Part shown: positions 53,091 through 63,806 of the stretch, piece after piece
Layout: each line of letters begins with the position of its first letter
Position numbering within the stretch: position 1 is the stretch's first letter
Assembly (NCBI RefSeq): GCF_000092025.1
Contig: NC_003063.2
Coordinates: 310,001-374,000 of the forward strand
Direction of reading: 5' to 3'
Origin: Agrobacterium fabrum str. C58
Lineage (GTDB): Bacteria > Pseudomonadota > Alphaproteobacteria > Rhizobiales > Rhizobiaceae
DNA length: 64,000 nucleotides
Program-made: the position numbers and the translations under genes
The notes under the pieces: generated by a model
The model's input: only the letters and a program-made list of their open reading frames with translations
What the model was told of the DNA's origin: nothing
Databases searched by the model: none

Positions 53091-54425
53091 ATGGACAACC
53101 CGAGCCGATCCAATTCCACCTCACTCGATAGCTACTGGATGCCCTTTACCGCCAACCGCCAGTTCAAGGCCAATCCCCGGCTGCTGACGAGTGCCGAGGG
53201 CATGTATTACACCAGCAATGACGGCCGCCAGGTTCTCGACGGCACGGCAGGACTTTGGTGCGTCAATGCCGGCCATGGCCGCCAGCAGATTGCCTCCGCC
53301 GTCAAGCATCAGCTTTCGACCTTGGATTACGCACCATCCTTCCAGATGGGCCATCCAGTCGCGTTTGAATTTGCCGAACGGCTGGCGGAAATCGCGCCCG
53401 GGCCGGAAGGCGGCAAGCTCGACCGTGTGTTCTACACCGGGTCCGGTTCGGAATCGGTCGATACGGCGCTGAAGATCGCCATCGCCTATCAGCGCGCCAT
53501 CGGTCAGGGCACCCGCAGCCGCCTCATCGGTCGTGAGCGCGGTTATCACGGCGTCGGTTTCGGCGGCATCTCCGTCGGCGGCCTCGTCAACAACCGTCGG
53601 GTTTTCCCGCAGATTCCCGCCGATCATCTGCGCCATACCCATGATCTTGCCAGAAACAGCTTCGTGAAGGGTCAGCCCGAGCACGGCGCGGAGCTTGCCG
53701 ACGATCTGGAGCGGCTGGTCGCGCTGCATGGCGCGGAAACCATCGCCGCCTGCATCGTGGAACCCGTGGCCGGCTCCACCGGCGTTCTGGTGCCGCCGAA
53801 GGGTTATCTGGAGCGCCTGCGTGCCATTTGTGACAAGCACGGCATCCTGCTGATCTTCGATGAGGTCATCACCGGTTTCGGTCGCATGGGCTCTTCCTTC
53901 GCCAGCAACTATTTCGGCGTTACGCCTGATATCGTCACCACGGCCAAGGGCCTGACCAATGGCGCCATCCCCATGGGTGCCGTCTTCACCAGCCGCAAGG
54001 TACATGATGCCTTGATGCACGGCCCGGAAAACCAGATCGAACTGTTCCACGGCTATACCTATTCCGGCCACCCGGTCGCCTGCGCCGCCGGCATTGCGAC
54101 CCTTGATATCTACCGCGATGAGGGTCTATTTACCCGCGCCGCCGAATTGCAGGATGCCTGGCACGACGCCATCCATTCGCTGAAGAGCGCGGCGAATGTC
54201 ATCGACATCCGTACCATCGGTTTCATTGCCGGCATTGAACTGCAGTCGCGGGAAGGTGCTGTCGGCGCACGCGCCTATGATGTCTTTGTGGATTGCTTCG
54301 AGCGCGGCCTGCTCATCCGCGTCACCGGCGACATCATCGCCCTGTCGCCGCCGCTGATCGCCGAGAAATCCCATTTCGACGATATCGTATCCATTCTGGG
54401 CGACGCGCTGAACCGCGCCGTTTAG
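53091..54425 (+). CDS. Omega-amino acid:pyruvate aminotransferase
   Basis: A 444-residue class III PLP aminotransferase. The N-terminal DSYWMPFTANRQFKANPRLL is typical of beta-alanine:pyruvate transaminases. Other motifs are TGSGSESVDTALKIA, GYHGVGFGG, LLIFDEVITGFGRMG and the PLP lysine in TTAKGLTNGAIPMGAV. It likely transfers amino groups from beta-alanine or putrescine-derived amines to pyruvate. It shares class but not close sequence with the gene at 17135-18487. It is divergent from the XRE-cupin regulator and is followed by a strong terminator. Confidence 0.88.
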   Translation: MDNPSRSNSTSLDSYWMPFTANRQFKANPRLLTSAEGMYYTSNDGRQVLDGTAGLWCVNAGHGRQQIASAVKHQLSTLDYAPSFQMGHPVAFEFAERLAEIAPGPEGGKLDRVFYTGSGSESVDTALKIAIAYQRAIGQGTRSRLIGRERGYHGVGFGGISVGGLVNNRRVFPQIPADHLRHTHDLARNSFVKGQPEHGAELADDLERLVALHGAETIAACIVEPVAGSTGVLVPPKGYLERLRAICDKHGILLIFDEVITGFGRMGSSFASNYFGVTPDIVTTAKGLTNGAIPMGAVFTSRKVHDALMHGPENQIELFHGYTYSGHPVACAAGIATLDIYRDEGLFTRAAELQDAWHDAIHSLKSAANVIDIRTIGFIAGIELQSREGAVGARAYDVFVDCFERGLLIRVTGDIIALSPPLIAEKSHFDDIVSILGDALNRAV

Positions 54426-54449
54426 AATAGGCAAACCTAATAAAGAAAA

Positions 54450-54478
54450 GGCTGCAATAGAATTTGCAGCCTTTTTTT
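54450..54478 (+). terminator. Rho-independent terminator
   Basis: Perfect 8-base arms GGCTGCAA and TTGCAGCC flank a 6-base loop and are followed by seven T, 25 bases after the aminotransferase stop. A textbook intrinsic terminator. Confidence 0.92.
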
Positions 54479-54569
54479 GACATCAATCAAAAAACAAGAG
54501 AAATAGACTATTTATTAAAGATGATAAACTATCTTTCCGCAGTATAACCATCCAAGCGGGAACGTCCAC

Positions 54570-56387
54570 ATGGCATCGATTAACAAAAAGATCATATTTG
54601 TAAGTGCCGCGATATTTTCTTTATCGGGAAGCGCAGTGGGCATCGGCATATGGGCCGCGGACACGCTCAATACCAACAGCGCCGAGGTATCGCGTTCCGC
54701 CGAAATCCTTCACAACCACATGCGCGCCGACATGATGCATGACGCGTTGCGGTCGGATGTGTTGGCGGCAATATTGTCGGCAAACGACAAAGTCGGCATC
54801 TCCTACGAGGCCGTAAAGACAGACCTTGCGGAACATGAAGCGATCTTCCTCGGGGCGCTGAAGGACAACGAAGTTTTGTCCGAGGGGACGGCGGCCAAAG
54901 AGGTTATCGAGGGCGTAGAGAAACCGCTGCTGTCTTATATCGACATCGCGAAAAAGGTTGTTTCTCTTGCAAACACCGATCCAGATGCTGCGGTCAAGCT
55001 GGTGCCGGACTTCGTGCGGCAATTCAGCGCTCTCGAAACGACGATGGAAAAAGCCAGCGAACAGATCGATGCTCTTTCAAGTGCAACTCTGGCCGAAAGT
55101 GAAAAGGCGAAAAGCAGTATCGATCTTCTTTTGAGAGGACTGTTGCTGCTCTCAACGCTTTTCTGTGTGGGTCTCTTCCTCCTCACCCGTAAATCGGTCA
55201 TTACGCCTTTGCTGCACCTGTCGAAGAACATGGAAACGCTTGCTGGCGGCGACACGACGCAGGTTCCCTCCGGCACCGGTCGCAAAGACGAGATCGGGTT
55301 GATGTCCCGTGCCGTGGAGATTTTCCGGCAGGCGGCCATCGCAAATAAAGCGCTGGAAGCACAGGCTGAAGACGCCCGTCAACGGGCACAGGCGGATCAG
55401 GAAGCCGCAAGGCGCGAAGCGGAAGCCGACGCCGCGGAAAGACTGCGGGCCGCAACATCAGGACTTGCGGCAGGGCTGAAGCGCCTGGCGTCCGGAGACC
55501 TCGCCTTCCAGCTAGACCAACCCTTTTCTCCAGATTTCGAAGCGCTACGCCATGACTTCAACAGCTCAGTGAGGCAGCTCGCGGAGACCCTGGTTTCCAT
55601 CTCGGCAGGTATTGGAACAATCGACAGTAACAGCCAGGAGATTGCGTCGGGTGCAGGCGAACTGTCCCGCCGTACCGAAAATCAGGCAGCCTCGCTTGAG
55701 CAGACGGCAGCTGCGCTTGAGGAAATCACGGTCAACGTGGCCAACGCAAATACACGCGCCACCGAAGCGCGACTGGCCGCCACCGACGCCAATCAGCGCG
55801 CATTGCGTTCGGTCGAGGTCGTCAGTCACGCTGAAGAGGCGATGCGCCGGATAGAAGATGCCTCAAAACAGATTGCTGGCATCATCAGCGTTATTGATGA
55901 AATCGCCTTCCAGACCAATCTTCTGGCACTGAATGCCGGTGTGGAGGCAGCGCGGGCGGGTGAGGCGGGCAAGGGTTTTGCCGTGGTGGCGCAGGAGGTC
56001 AGGGATCTCGCCCAGCGCTCTGCCAAGGCAGCCAGTGAAATTAGAGGGCACATCCGCCAGTCCAGTTCGGAAGTCGAAGGCGGGGTCAAACTCGTGCTCG
56101 ATACGGGAGCGGCGCTCAAGGACATCAGCGAGCGGATCGCCGGCATAGACCGACACATGAATGCCATCGCCACCTCGGCATCCGAACAATCCACGGGTCT
56201 TGCCGAAATCAATGCAGCGGTGAATTCCATGGATCAAAGCACACAGCAGAACGCCGCAATGGTACAGCAATCGACCGACGCCTCGGCAATGCTCGCCAGC
56301 GAAACGGCCAAGCTGCGCGCGCTGGTTTCCCGGTTTCGCCTTGAAACCGAAGATGAAAGCCGCGGGCGGATGCGCCGTGTGGCGTAG
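54570..56387 (+). CDS. Methyl-accepting chemotaxis protein
   Basis: A 605-residue chemoreceptor. The first membrane helix (around 8-28) is followed by a four-helix-bundle periplasmic domain to about 185, a second helix (around 187-206), HAMP segments and a coiled-coil linker (around 260-300, Ala/Glu/Gln-rich). The signalling domain carries the conserved hairpin tip [20 protein letters not shown] then [20 protein letters not shown]. There is no C-terminal NWETF-type pentapeptide. The ligand is unknown. It is a single gene bounded by terminators on both sides. Confidence 0.95.
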   Translation: MASINKKIIFVSAAIFSLSGSAVGIGIWAADTLNTNSAEVSRSAEILHNHMRADMMHDALRSDVLAAILSANDKVGISYEAVKTDLAEHEAIFLGALKDNEVLSEGTAAKEVIEGVEKPLLSYIDIAKKVVSLANTDPDAAVKLVPDFVRQFSALETTMEKASEQIDALSSATLAESEKAKSSIDLLLRGLLLLSTLFCVGLFLLTRKSVITPLLHLSKNMETLAGGDTTQVPSGTGRKDEIGLMSRAVEIFRQAAIANKALEAQAEDARQRAQADQEAARREAEADAAERLRAATSGLAAGLKRLASGDLAFQLDQPFSPDFEALRHDFNSSVRQLAETLVSISAGIGTIDSNSQEIASGAGELSRRTENQAASLEQTAAALEEITVNVANANTRATEARLAATDANQRALRSVEVVSHAEEAMRRIEDASKQIAGIISVIDEIAFQTNLLALNAGVEAARAGEAGKGFAVVAQEVRDLAQRSAKAASEIRGHIRQSSSEVEGGVKLVLDTGAALKDISERIAGIDRHMNAIATSASEQSTGLAEINAAVNSMDQSTQQNAAMVQQSTDASAMLASETAKLRALVSRFRLETEDESRGRMRRVA

Positions 56388-56447
56388 CCGAAACATCAAA
56401 AGCCAGGCCTTTTTTGAAAGATCGGACCGGTAGATTTCCGGACCTTC

Positions 56448-56488
56448 ACATAAAAATACCCCGGACATCGTCCGGGGTATTTTTATGT
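56448..56488. terminator. Strong bidirectional terminator
   Basis: Perfect 19-base arms with a 3-base ATC loop. A GC core is flanked by A5/T5 runs, so it can terminate both the chemoreceptor transcript and the convergent L,D-transpeptidase transcript. Confidence 0.93.
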
Positions 56489-56525
56489 GTCGCGACCTGT
56501 CACGCATTCACGCGCCACCGCGTGA

Positions 56526-57311
56526 TCAATAGCTTTGCACCGGTTGCGACAGGCCGTCGCCGATCACGCCATTGCCATATTGCGCCACCGGAACGCCCGC
56601 CTGCCCGATCGGCACGCCCTGCTGTGCCGGGCCGAGCGCCGTCACCACGATCGGCGTACCGTCAGGTACACGGCTATAGAGGTCGACGATATCCTGGTTC
56701 AACAGGCGTACGCAGCCTGACGATACCGACTTGCCGATGGTCCACCATTCCGGCGAGCCGTGCAGACGATAGATCGTGTCCTTGCCGTCCTTGAAGATAT
56801 AGAGCGCACGCGCGCCGAGCGGGTTCTTGAGGCCCGGCTCCATGCCGCCATTGCGGCCGCTATAGGGTTCCAGTTCCGGCTGGCGGGCGATCATTTCGTC
56901 GGGCGGGGTCCAGCGCGGCCATTGCCGCTTGTACTGGATCACGCCGCGACCGGCCCATTCGAAACCGGCACGACCGAGACCGACGCCATAACGCATGGCC
57001 TGACCGTCTTCATAGGTCAGATAGAGGAAATGATTGGCCGTATCGACCACGATGACACCCGGACGCTCGCCGGTCGGGTTCGGCACCATCTGCCGCAGGA
57101 ACTGGCGCGGAATGCGCTTATAGGGAATTTCCGGCAACGGGAACTGCTCGTCCGGCTTGGGGCCGTACATCAGCGCATACATCGGGTCATCGGCAGGTGC
57201 AGCAGGCTTCGTGGCCTCACGCGCCGTGGTGTTGCAGCCTGCAAGGCCGGCAAGCGCCAATCCACCTGCTCCAAGCAGGAAACCCCGCCGGGTCGTTGTC
57301 GTCTCGTTCAA
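56526..57311 (-). CDS. L,D-transpeptidase (YkuD) with Tat/lipoprotein signal
   Basis: A 261-residue protein. The N-terminus has a twin Arg (8-9) and a lipobox LAGC (Cys26), so it may be a Tat-exported lipoprotein. The YkuD domain spans about 83-225. Catalytic His184 is in HGSPEWWTIGKS and Cys200 in SSGCVRL. Such enzymes form 3-3 peptidoglycan cross-links or attach proteins to peptidoglycan; 3-3 links dominate in the polar-growing Agrobacterium. A short Gly/Gln tail follows the domain. Confidence 0.92.
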   Translation of the reverse strand: MNETTTTRRGFLLGAGGLALAGLAGCNTTAREATKPAAPADDPMYALMYGPKPDEQFPLPEIPYKRIPRQFLRQMVPNPTGERPGVIVVDTANHFLYLTYEDGQAMRYGVGLGRAGFEWAGRGVIQYKRQWPRWTPPDEMIARQPELEPYSGRNGGMEPGLKNPLGARALYIFKDGKDTIYRLHGSPEWWTIGKSVSSGCVRLLNQDIVDLYSRVPDGTPIVVTALGPAQQGVPIGQAGVPVAQYGNGVIGDGLSQPVQSY

Positions 57312-57330
57312 TTGAAAAACCTCATTTACA

Positions 57331-58386
57331 TCATCTCACACTGGCAAAGGGGTCTGCCAGCGCCGCCTCAGGACGGCTGATAGGGTACTTCGTGCCGGAA
57401 ACCTGCGATGCCATGACCTTGGCGCCGCTGGATTTCAGGAGGGCCCGGAAGCTCGGATGCATGCCGCCGTCTACATACGCGCTGAGCGGGGCGGAAGTTC
57501 CCTCGCTCATCGCCGCGGCAAGTTTTTGTTGCTCTTCAGCCAGTTTCGACGCCACTGCCGGGTCGGGCTGATTGACGGCGGGTGGGCAGGCAGCCAGCGG
57601 GTCAGTGGGCTCGCCGCCGTCAAATTCACTGTTGAAGACATAACGGCGACCGCAGACGGAAACCTTGGGCTGGCGGCGCGTCACCTCGAAATAATCGTAA
57701 CCTTCCTTCAGCGTCTTCCAGAACGGCATGTTGGGATCGTCTCGGTGCGCCACCATGTTGCGGGCGCTCATGCGGAAGGGATAGGCCTGGACCTGAAAGC
57801 GATCCTGCCCGCCCTGCAACGCCCGCGCGACGATGGCGTAGATCTCGCCAACCTGCTGGTCGGTCATGGCGTAGCAGCCGGAAGACGAGCAGGCGCCATG
57901 CACCATCAGCGCCTCACCGGTGTAACCAAGTGCTGATTCCAGCCGGTTGGGATAACCGAGATTGAAGGAAACGTAATATTGCGAGTTCGGATTGAGCATG
58001 CCGGCAGAGACATGATAAAAACCTTCAGGCGCCTGCCGGTCGCCCGTCTTCATCTTGGGGCCGAGCTTTCCCGACCACCGGCACATAGGATATGCCTTGA
58101 GCAGGGCGTAATTTCCCGTCTTGTCGACCTTCCAGACCTCTAGCTCGCTCTCCTGCTTGAAAATGCGAACGAGAACCGGGCTTTCGGGACGCATGCTCTT
58201 GGCCGACATCTGCGCCATCATCTTGGACGACAGCTTCGGCGGGTCCTTCTTGACGCTATCGAGGCCCATAGACGTACATGCAACAAGGCTGCCGCCGATC
58301 GCGACGACCGCAGCCATTCTTACCCCTGCGCTAATCTTTTGCCGCAACCCCGCAACCGCGAAATCCAGCAATGCCTGCATGCCCAT
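57331..58386 (-). CDS. YafK/DpaA-type L,D-transpeptidase-fold lipoprotein
   Basis: A 351-residue protein with a lipobox LVAC (Cys37). The YafK-type YkuD domain (around 70-220) has the signature VHGACSSSGCYAMTD with His163 and Cys171. E. coli YafK (DpaA) is an amidase that releases Braun-type lipoprotein from peptidoglycan, so this protein may reverse or remodel cross-links. A C-terminal segment of about 90 residues is extra. It is 19 bases ahead of the YkuD gene, so the two are likely co-transcribed. An alternative start is the ATG at 58380. Confidence 0.85.
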   Translation of the reverse strand: MGMQALLDFAVAGLRQKISAGVRMAAVVAIGGSLVACTSMGLDSVKKDPPKLSSKMMAQMSAKSMRPESPVLVRIFKQESELEVWKVDKTGNYALLKAYPMCRWSGKLGPKMKTGDRQAPEGFYHVSAGMLNPNSQYYVSFNLGYPNRLESALGYTGEALMVHGACSSSGCYAMTDQQVGEIYAIVARALQGGQDRFQVQAYPFRMSARNMVAHRDDPNMPFWKTLKEGYDYFEVTRRQPKVSVCGRRYVFNSEFDGGEPTDPLAACPPAVNQPDPAVASKLAEEQQKLAAAMSEGTSAPLSAYVDGGMHPSFRALLKSSGAKVMASQVSGTKYPISRPEAALADPFASVR

Positions 58387-58556
58387 GGATCGTTTTACCC
58401 GCCTGATTTGCCCGCCTTTACGGCAGACGCTTAACTACCGAAGGTGGCCACAACACGGCAACCTCGCCATGGACAAAGTGTCGTGAACAGACGTTACCCT
58501 TTCGTTAATCATAGGCACACAAGCCCGTGATGCCGAGGCGGCTGGCTGAGGGTGGA

Positions 58557-60400
<1,844 letters not shown>

Positions 60401-60441
60401 GGCCACACCAGCGCTAGGGAAAGAACGGCTGCGCCGGACTT

Positions 60442-60600
60442 CTAAAGGACTCTCGGCGGCCCGTCATTTTCATCGGGGTTGGGCGTCGGCAGTTCATCCG
60501 GCAAACGGTCGGGTTCCGGCTCTTTCACCGGTGGAATATCCGGCTGCGGCGGCACAGGCATCGGCGGCTCGGGATAGGGTTCAACGGGAACGGTCGACAT
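60442..60600 (-). CDS. Small proline-rich protein, 52 residues
   Basis: A short ORF begins ATGTCGACC and has AGGAG eight bases upstream. The product is 52 residues with about one third Pro, in a PxPxP pattern (VEPYPEPPMPVPPQPDIPPV) and an acidic C-terminal half. No membrane segment or signal. The family is not recognised; similar small Pro-rich ORFs occur in Rhizobiaceae. Strong ribosome site and codon use support it. Confidence 0.6.
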   Translation of the reverse strand: MSTVPVEPYPEPPMPVPPQPDIPPVKEPEPDRLPDELPTPNPDENDGPPRVL

Positions 60601-60683
60601 TGCGGGCTCCTAACATGAGCGCCCCTGTCCATTGCGGCGCCGCTAAATCTCTCGGGACAACGCGCTTACGCCGTCACCATTTA

Positions 60684-60753
60684 GGCGGCGCAACACCCAA
60701 TTCGCCCATCGGTCGAATGCCGGTAAGGTCCTTTCGGTATAGGTTGCGCCGCC
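60684..60753. repeat. Nested inverted repeat
   Basis: Eleven-base perfect arms (60684-60694 and 60743-60753) enclose 48 bases that hold a smaller ATTCG/CGAAT dyad. It lies in the 223-base gap between two small minus-strand genes. Could be a structured RNA, a degenerate intergenic repeat or a terminator. Confidence 0.4.
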
Positions 60754-60823
60754 CTGCGGATCGTATAGGAAAACGCGGGGACGGCAGGTACGTTCCGTTT
60801 TTCAGGAAGGTTTTTGCGGCAGA

Positions 60824-61021
60824 TCAGACGAAACCGAGCGCACTGCGGGAAATATCGCGGTTTTCGCAATAATCGCGGGAATGGGCTTCATGACCATGCT
60901 CGCGAGCGGTCGAACGGGTGAGTTCCGGGCTTGGAACGTTGAGAAGCGCATCGGCATAAGTGCCGGTCGCCTCGACGTCGTCGATCACAGTCTGCTGTTG
61001 CGGCTTTAAAAATTCAAACAT
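60824..61021 (-). CDS. Small hypothetical protein, 65 residues
   Basis: A 65-residue protein beginning MFEFLKPQQQTVIDDVEATG, with an acidic/His-containing C-terminal half. GGAGGATGACGG precedes the ATG at 61021. No domain, signal or membrane helix is seen and no function can be inferred. It resembles small conserved Rhizobiaceae proteins of unknown role. Confidence 0.62.
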   Translation of the reverse strand: MFEFLKPQQQTVIDDVEATGTYADALLNVPSPELTRSTAREHGHEAHSRDYCENRDISRSALGFV

Positions 61022-61195
61022 CCGTCATCCTCCTTCAATGCATCCCCTCAACGCGCCGGCACGGGACCTGTTCCATTAAACCCGTGACTGCTCCGATTAT
61101 ACACGAGACCGGCTTAACGAATAGACGATGAAAGGCGAACGCTATCAAATGACGTTCACAAAATGGAGTGGAATCAGTGAGCTAGGGCAACGGGC

Positions 61196-62209
61196 TTAGG
61201 CCAGACCGACCGATTCCCGCAAGATCAGCTCGACCGGCCACAATTCCTGAACTTCGCGGACAGGTCGGCCACCGACGATCTGCAAAAGCAGGTCCGTGAC
61301 GCGCATGCCGGCCATACGCATCGACGAGCGGGTGGTGGAAAGCGGCGGCATCATGCTTTCCGGAGTGAGATAGGGAAACACGTCGTCATGGGCGATGACG
61401 GAGACATCCTTGCCAATCACCAGTCCCAGCTGGGTTGCCGCGCGATAAACGCCCTGGGCTGTCATCATCGCACCGGCGACAAAGGCCGTCGGGCGCGGGG
61501 TCTGCTCCAGCAGCGAGCGAGCGAAACGGAAAGCGGCATCTTCGCTGAAATGCTCGCTCATCATGAAACGCGGATCAGGCGTGATCCCATGGGTCGCCAG
61601 CGCCTCGCGAAAACCCTGTTCACGATCCTGCACGAAGGTGCGGCCGACAGGACCGTTGATAAGGGCGATACGGCGATGGCCGCGCTCCAGAAAATGGATC
61701 GTCGGACGATAGGTCACATCGTGATTGTCGATATCGAGCCAGGCATGTTCAAAAGCCGTCTTTGAGCGACCATGCACGATGAAGGGCACACCCAGCCGGT
61801 TGAGTAGCGCAATGCGCTCATCCTCCGGTCTTGGCGAATGCACAATGATGCCATCGACCCGGCCGCTCGCCGCCAGCCGGCTGAAGATCGCCAATTCCTC
61901 GTCAAGATTATTATCAACTGTGACGCTGACGAGGATATCGGTCTCCTCGTTTTCAAGCCGCGTGGCCATGCCGCCCATGAATTCAGAAAAGAAATGCCCG
62001 CCGCCCGAACGGCCCATGACGACGCCGATGGCGCCAGCCCTGCCCGTTGCCAACCGCACCGCGTTTGCATTTGGCCGATAGCCATATTTCAGCGCAGCCT
62101 CCATCACCCGCTGGCGCGTTTCTTCGCGCACCTCGGGATAGCCGCCAAGCGCCCGGCTGACGGTGGTGGGCGAGAGCCCGACCTTTGCTGCGAATTCCTT
62201 GAGCTTCAT
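61196..62209 (-). CDS. thuR: LacI-family repressor, probable ThuR
   Basis: A 337-residue LacI/GalR regulator. The N-terminal HTH (MKLKEFAAKVGLSPTTVSRA) is followed by the hinge region (GYRPNANAVRLATGRAGAIG) and a periplasmic-binding-protein-like effector domain. It is divergent from thuE with two LacI-type operators between them. In Sinorhizobium ThuR controls trehalose/maltose uptake genes thuEFGKAB. The ATG at 62209 is used; a TTG at 62221, four codons earlier, has AGGGG just upstream and is a real alternative. Confidence 0.82.
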   Translation of the reverse strand: MKLKEFAAKVGLSPTTVSRALGGYPEVREETRQRVMEAALKYGYRPNANAVRLATGRAGAIGVVMGRSGGGHFFSEFMGGMATRLENEETDILVSVTVDNNLDEELAIFSRLAASGRVDGIIVHSPRPEDERIALLNRLGVPFIVHGRSKTAFEHAWLDIDNHDVTYRPTIHFLERGHRRIALINGPVGRTFVQDREQGFREALATHGITPDPRFMMSEHFSEDAAFRFARSLLEQTPRPTAFVAGAMMTAQGVYRAATQLGLVIGKDVSVIAHDDVFPYLTPESMMPPLSTTRSSMRMAGMRVTDLLLQIVGGRPVREVQELWPVELILRESVGLA

Positions 62210-62269
62210 GTTTTTTGCCAATTTGCCCCTGCATGCGTCGCCGCCACGGATTTTTCAAGCCGACAAAAA

Positions 62270-62437
62270 TTGAAAACGATTTCAATTTTCCTCCACCTGA
62301 AACCGTACAGTTGATCACTTCGAAAGGCAAACACCGAAAAATTGCAGACAAAAACACCCAATTTTCGCTCAGTTAGAAAGAGTATTGACAGATTGTTCAG
62401 CTTTTGCGAGCCTTCCTTCAGTCAAAAGCGCTTTCAA
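62270..62437. promoter_or_regulatory. Two LacI-type operators in the thuR-thuE region
   Basis: O1 (62270-62285, TTGAAAACGATTTCAA) and O2 (62422-62437, TCAAAAGCGCTTTCAA) are near-palindromes centred on CG, as LacI-family sites are. They lie 152 bases apart. A TTGACA -35 candidate sits between them at 62385-62390, and O2 lies just downstream of the likely thuE start of transcription. Confidence 0.7.
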
Positions 62438-62477
62438 TTTTGAGGACAATCGGGAGCGTCAACGGAGGAGTTTGACA

Positions 62478-63743
62478 ATGAATATTTCCATGAAGACTTT
62501 GTTCCTGTGCGGAGTCGCGTTTTCCGCCGCCATTTCGGCTGAGGCGGCCGAACTTTCCATTGCCGCAAATTCGACCGGCAAGAACGTCGCGTTTTTCCGC
62601 GAACGCATCGCCGCTTTCGAGAAAGAGACCGGTCACAAGGTCAATCTCGTCACCATGCCGTCTTCTTCCAGCGAACAGTTCAGCCAGTACCGGCTGTGGC
62701 TTGCCGCCGGCAACAAGGATGTCGACGTTTACCAGACGGACGTGATCTGGGCCCCGCAGCTAGCCGAACAATTCGTGGATTTGACCGCAGCGACCAAGGA
62801 TGTCATCGGGGATCATTTCCCTTCTATCGTCGCCTCACAGACGGTGGACGGCAAGCTCGTCGCCATGCCGATGTTCACCGACGCGCCGGCGCTGTTTTAC
62901 CGCAAGGACCTTCTGGAAAAATATGGCAAGCAGCCGCCGAAAACCTGGAAGGAACTGAGCGAGACCGCCAAGGAGGTTCAGGACAAGGAACGCGCGGCCG
63001 GCCAGAAGGACCTCTGGGGCTTCGTTTTTCAGGGCAGCGCCTATGAAGGTCTGACCTGCAACGCTCTGGAATGGATCGCATCCGCGGGCGGTGGCCATAT
63101 CGTTGAAACCAACGGCGATATCTCCATCAATAACGAGAAGGCGGCAGCTGCAATCGAAACCGCCAAAGGCTGGGTCGGCACCATCGCACCGCAGGGCGTT
63201 CTCGCTTACAAGGAAGAGGAAGCACGCGGTGTCTGGCAGACCGGCAATTCCGTCTTCATGCGCAACTGGCCCTATGCCTATGCGCTTGGAAATGGTGCCG
63301 ACAGCGCGATCAAGGACAAGTTCGGCGTCACGCCGCTGCCGGCAGGTGAAGAAGGCGCAGCCCCCGCTTCCACACTCGGCGGCTGGAACCTTGCTGTTTC
63401 GAAATATTCCGACGATCAGGAAGCGGCTATCCAGCTGGTAAAATTCCTGGCATCAAAGGATACCCAGAAGCTGCGCGCGATCCAGCTGTCCAACATGCCG
63501 ACGATCGCTTCGCTTTACGACGACAAGGATGTCGCGGCCGCACAGCCCTTCATGCCGACGTGGAAGCCGATCTTCGAGACCGCCGTTCCGCGTCCTTCCG
63601 CCTCGGCCAAGGTGAAATATAACGAGGTTTCGGCCAAGTTCTGGGGCGCCGTGCACAACACGCTCTCCGGCAATGGTACGGCGGCGGAAAATCTCGAACT
63701 TCTCGAGGTTGAACTGACCGATCTCAAAGGCAACGGCTGGTAA
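62478..63743 (+). CDS. thuE: Periplasmic sugar-binding protein, probable trehalose/maltose-binding ThuE
   Basis: A 421-residue family 1 extracellular solute-binding protein. The signal peptide (ending AISAEAAEL) is followed by NSTGKNVAFFRERIAAFEKE, DVDVYQTDVIWAPQLAEQFV, a FTDAPALFYRKDLLEKYGKQ lobe segment and a late FWGAVHNTLSGNGTA. This resembles ThuE/MalE-type binding proteins for alpha-glucosides. The ATG at 62478 has GGAGGAG seven bases upstream. The permease gene follows after a hairpin. Trehalose/maltose specificity is inferred from similarity and the ThuR neighbour. Confidence 0.8.
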   Translation: MNISMKTLFLCGVAFSAAISAEAAELSIAANSTGKNVAFFRERIAAFEKETGHKVNLVTMPSSSSEQFSQYRLWLAAGNKDVDVYQTDVIWAPQLAEQFVDLTAATKDVIGDHFPSIVASQTVDGKLVAMPMFTDAPALFYRKDLLEKYGKQPPKTWKELSETAKEVQDKERAAGQKDLWGFVFQGSAYEGLTCNALEWIASAGGGHIVETNGDISINNEKAAAAIETAKGWVGTIAPQGVLAYKEEEARGVWQTGNSVFMRNWPYAYALGNGADSAIKDKFGVTPLPAGEEGAAPASTLGGWNLAVSKYSDDQEAAIQLVKFLASKDTQKLRAIQLSNMPTIASLYDDKDVAAAQPFMPTWKPIFETAVPRPSASAKVKYNEVSAKFWGAVHNTLSGNGTAAENLELLEVELTDLKGNGW

Positions 63744-63751
63744 CCCGGCCC

Positions 63752-63787
63752 GCGCGGGAAGCGGTCTCGCCTGATCGTTTCCCGCGC
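63752..63787 (+). terminator. Intercistronic hairpin after thuE
   Basis: Nine-base perfect GC-rich arms (63752-63760 and 63779-63787) flank an 18-base loop, nine bases after the thuE stop and 20 before thuF. Such hairpins stabilise the binding-protein message so that it exceeds the permease message. Confidence 0.6.
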
Positions 63788-63806
63788 CCCAACCGCGAGA
63801 TATCCC

